From NCBI GenBank assembly GCA_030632625.1, contig DAOVUK010000105.1, positions 1 through 8,603 of the forward strand: a stretch of 8,603 bases of DNA, read 5' to 3'. This DNA is from Gammaproteobacteria bacterium. GTDB lineage: Bacteria; Pseudomonadota; Gammaproteobacteria; GRL18. A program made the position numbers and the translations under genes. The notes beneath the pieces are model-generated. The model searched no databases and had not been told where the DNA came from. It saw only the letters and a list, made by a program, of their open reading frames with translations. Below, one piece after another: positions 6,531 to 8,603 of the stretch. How positions within the stretch are numbered: position 1 is the first letter of the stretch; every line of letters begins with the position of its first letter.

Positions 6531-7484
6531 TTATTCTTTATTACTATATTTTTTTAAAACAGGCGCAAGATGATGAACAGCCTGTGCAAAAATATTATTA
6601 TCTTCTGTGGCGATCCACAGGCCATCATGTTCCCGTCGCAGCCAGGTCATCTGGCGCTTGGCAAACTGTCGGGTAATTGTAATACCCCGCTCAATCATCT
6701 GTTCTTTATCCATTTTACCTTGCAGATACTCCCAAACCTGCCGATATCCAACGGCCCGCATCGACGGCAGAGACAGATCCAGATCGCCTCGTGCAAATAG
6801 TTTCTGTACTTCTTCAATAAATCCCTGTTGAATCATATTATTGAAACGAATTGCAATGCGTTCCCGTAATAAGTCACGTGACTCAGGTGCAACAATAATT
6901 TTATAAACATCCCAGGCTAAAGCTTCAGCCTGATTTTCCTGCTGCAGCTGGGTCATTGATTTACCTGATATTTCATAGACTTCCAATGCTCTCTGTACCC
7001 GCTGCGGATCATTGGGGTGGATTCTTTGAGCTGCATCGGGATCAATCAACATTAGTTTGCGGTGCATAAATTCTGCACCATTGAGTTTTGCTTCAGCCTC
7101 CAGTTTGCTGCGAATTGCTTCATCCGCTGCGGGCAGCTCTGACAATCCATACAATAAGCTTCGATGGTAGAGCATGGTACCGCCAACCAGCAGCGGGATC
7201 TTGTTTCTGGCATGGATATCGGCCATTGCCGCCAGCGCATCTGTTCTAAAGCTTGCGGTAGAATAGGTCTGCGCCGGATCCAGAAAATCAATTAAGTGAT
7301 GAGGAGCAACAGCCAGCTCATCACTGCTCGGTTTAGCGGTACCAATGTTCATATCCTTATAGATCAAAGCTGAATCAACACTGATAATTTCAAAAGGATA
7401 GTGTTTGACCAGCTCAATGGCCAGATCAGTCTTTCCAGAGGCTGTTGGCCCCATAATGAATACTGCTGCGGGTTTTTGTATCAT
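6531..7484 (-). CDS. miaA: tRNA dimethylallyltransferase MiaA
   Basis: MiaA transfers a dimethylallyl group to N6 of A37 in tRNAs that read codons starting with U, improving decoding. The 317 residues match the family. The P-loop is GPTASGKT (12-19). [18 protein letters not shown] (35-52) carries the catalytic Asp (D37), and [11 protein letters not shown] (60-70) and GGTMLY (101-106) bind the substrates. [28 protein letters not shown] and [12 protein letters not shown] (272-283) are the tRNA-facing conserved blocks. The ATG at 7482-7484 gives the standard short lead to the P-loop. It is preceded by an A-run with only a weak AGAAT purine stretch, so the ribosome site is poor. mutL ends 105 bp upstream, separated by a perfect palindrome; hfq follows after 421 bp. 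No damage is seen. Confidence 0.97.
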   Translation of the reverse strand: MIQKPAAVFIMGPTASGKTDLAIELVKHYPFEIISVDSALIYKDMNIGTAKPSSDELAVAPHHLIDFLDPAQTYSTASFRTDALAAMADIHARNKIPLLVGGTMLYHRSLLYGLSELPAADEAIRSKLEAEAKLNGAEFMHRKLMLIDPDAAQRIHPNDPQRVQRALEVYEISGKSMTQLQQENQAEALAWDVYKIIVAPESRDLLRERIAIRFNNMIQQGFIEEVQKLFARGDLDLSLPSMRAVGYRQVWEYLQGKMDKEQMIERGITITRQFAKRQMTWLRREHDGLWIATEDNNIFAQAVHHLAPVLKKYSNKE

Positions 7485-7528
7485 TTTTTTATTCTATTTA
7501 TTAAAAAATTGACATTAATTTATTTCTG

Positions 7529-7556
7529 GTAGAGACGTTGCATGCAACGTCTCTAC
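7529..7556. repeat. Perfect 28-bp palindrome between mutL and miaA
   Basis: The two 14-bp halves (GTAGAGACGTTGCA and its exact reverse complement) meet with no spacer at 7542/7543. On neither strand is it followed by a T-run, so it is not a normal intrinsic terminator. It could fold as a stem of about 12 bp with a four-base loop in RNA, or bind a dimeric protein. From memory, palindromes with GTAGAGACG...CGTCTCTAC ends occur as abundant dispersed repeats in several bacterial genomes, for example filamentous cyanobacteria. I could not check this. A partial match to one arm, ACGTCTCTAC, occurs at 2216-2225. Confidence 0.9.
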
Positions 7557-7589
7557 GGTATCACCAGCAAAATAAACGGATGAATACAA

Positions 7590-8603
7590 CTAAAAGAGAT
7601 GATCCAGTTTCGCTTCATCCAAAATCTTCCAGACTGCCTTTTGACCAATAGAGGCCAGCTCTACTGTAGATTGATTCATCTGTTCTGAAAGCATTTTCAA
7701 AAGAATTTCCTGCTCTGAGAGGCTCAATACAGCAGAGCGTAGAGAATTTATGAGTGCTGCCATCAGCTCGGAATCTTTTACCGGAGAAGAGCCCTCAGCG
7801 GGAAAAGAGCCTTTAATATGAAGCAAAACACCCTTTATTAGAGATTCTGTATCAATAGTGCATCCTGGTATGTCATAGAGTGATGGCAAACTCCTGAGCA
7901 CCAAAGTATCATCACCCAGCTGACTTAATTCCAACCCCCATTGATGCAATTCTGTCTGATATTTTAATAAGGACTCAATTTCTGAATTCGTCAAAGAAAC
8001 AGTCTCAGGAATCAATAATGGCGTCTGCCGGCCCGGACGAAACAGTTGCATCAATAAAAACTGTTGTGCTCTACTAATATGAATCACAAAAATCTGCGTT
8101 TGTCCTTCAGCAGAAAGTGTTTGACTCATCAGATAATTCGGAATTAAACAGCCGAGAGAATTTCCAAAAAATGCCTTTGTCGTAATATTTTGCTGTAATT
8201 GAACTTCTTTTTGTAAACCTTCATTAGGAGCCTGCACAATTTTTTCTGTTTTATAAAGCTGTTTCAAACCATTAAGCTGCTCAGCTATATGGTTTTGGTT
8301 CAGTGGTGAATAAATTTTTGGCTGGTAAGTCTTTTTTGCAGACTGATGGCTCTCTGTGGGCTGATGGCTCATACTTCCGGGTTGCTGATGATTTGAGCGG
8401 CTGTATTGATTAACATACTCTCCCCCCCGAACGTTCATTTGAGATGACTGCCCGGCCTGTTCTGCAGAGACTGAAGATTCTGCTTCCAAGTCTATTGTTA
8501 AAGAGACGGGGTCGGGAAAAAGAGCCTGCTTGAGAGCACTATAGATAAAATCGTGAATCAATCGGGATTGTCTAAAACGCACTTCATGCTTAGTCGGATG
8601 CAC
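7590..8603 (-). CDS. mutL: DNA mismatch repair protein MutL, C-terminal 337 residues (runs off the right edge)
   Basis: MutL is the ATP-dependent linker of mismatch repair that connects mismatch-bound MutS to the strand-nicking step. The frame enters at the window edge with VHPTKHEVRF, the conserved end of the N-terminal ATPase domain (near residue 305 in E. coli), so about half the protein is missing and no start is present. Then come the end of the N-terminal domain (HDFIYSALKQAL), a poorly conserved Gln/Ser-rich linker (about fragment residues 35-140, including a short SHQ repeat) and the dimerisation domain (about 143-337), with QTPLLIPETVSL (193-204) as a landmark. The DQHAxxE, ACH-type and CPHGRP endonuclease and zinc motifs are not seen: the matching places read VIHISRAQQF (173-182), ALINSLRS (283-290) and ASIGQKAV (317-324). 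This resembles E. coli MutL, which depends on MutH. The frame ends at TAG, with miaA 105 bp downstream. Confidence 0.93.
   Translation of the reverse strand: MHPTKHEVRFRQSRLIHDFIYSALKQALFPDPVSLTIDLEAESSVSAEQAGQSSQMNVRGGEYVNQYSRSNHQQPGSMSHQPTESHQSAKKTYQPKIYSPLNQNHIAEQLNGLKQLYKTEKIVQAPNEGLQKEVQLQQNITTKAFFGNSLGCLIPNYLMSQTLSAEGQTQIFVIHISRAQQFLLMQLFRPGRQTPLLIPETVSLTNSEIESLLKYQTELHQWGLELSQLGDDTLVLRSLPSLYDIPGCTIDTESLIKGVLLHIKGSFPAEGSSPVKDSELMAALINSLRSAVLSLSEQEILLKMLSEQMNQSTVELASIGQKAVWKILDEAKLDHLF

Noticed and set aside
8343..8370. Direct repeat CTGATGGCTC twice, 18 bp apart, as a possible regulatory repeat
   Set aside because: It lies in frame in the variable MutL linker and simply encodes a duplicated SHQ motif in low-complexity sequence.
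8601..8603. GTG at the right edge as a translation start
   Set aside because: It encodes the Val of the internal MutL motif VHPxKHEVRF; the true start is outside the window.

Overview
The window is a contiguous piece of a bacterial chromosome, moderately AT-rich and most like a gammaproteobacterium. All recognisable genes lie on the minus strand. In transcription order (high to low coordinates) they are mutL (3' part), miaA, hfq, hflX, hflK, hflC, a DUF2065/YjeT-type small membrane protein gene, hisZ and purA (5' part). This is the conserved gammaproteobacterial mutL-miaA-hfq-hflX-hflKC-yjeT-purA block. The hisZ gene between the DUF2065 gene and purA is the version I recall from Pseudomonas-like gammaproteobacteria; E. 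coli lacks hisZ. The species cannot be named from the sequence.

Region by region: 7590-8603 is the end of mutL (mismatch repair); 6531-7484 is miaA (tRNA i6A37 synthesis). An AT-rich gene-free stretch of 421 bp (6110-6530) holds probable hfq control sequences. Next come hfq (5861-6109), then hflX (4458-5834) 26 bp after it. A 138-bp gap with a candidate promoter and a 14-bp tandem duplication leads to hflK and hflC, which abut with no spacer (3096-4319, 2232-3095). A strong intrinsic-terminator-like hairpin follows hflC and runs into the start of the DUF2065 gene (1936-2124). Then hisZ (660-1853) and the first 200 codons of purA (1-600) close the window.

Functionally the block mixes RNA and translation quality control (MiaA, Hfq, HflX), membrane-protease control (HflKC acting on FtsH), DNA repair (MutL) and purine/histidine metabolism (PurA, HisZ). 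The genes look intact and vertically inherited: I see no insertion sequence, CRISPR, tRNA or rRNA, phage gene or defence system, and no wholly new system.

The points worth a second look are small: a perfect 28-bp palindrome between mutL and miaA that resembles a dispersed repeat; the hairpin overlapping the DUF2065 translation start; a MutL C-terminal domain without recognisable endonuclease motifs in a genome that has hisZ; a possible 20-codon leader ORF overlapping the hfq start; and dyads plus an orphan Shine-Dalgarno sequence in the hfq-miaA gap.
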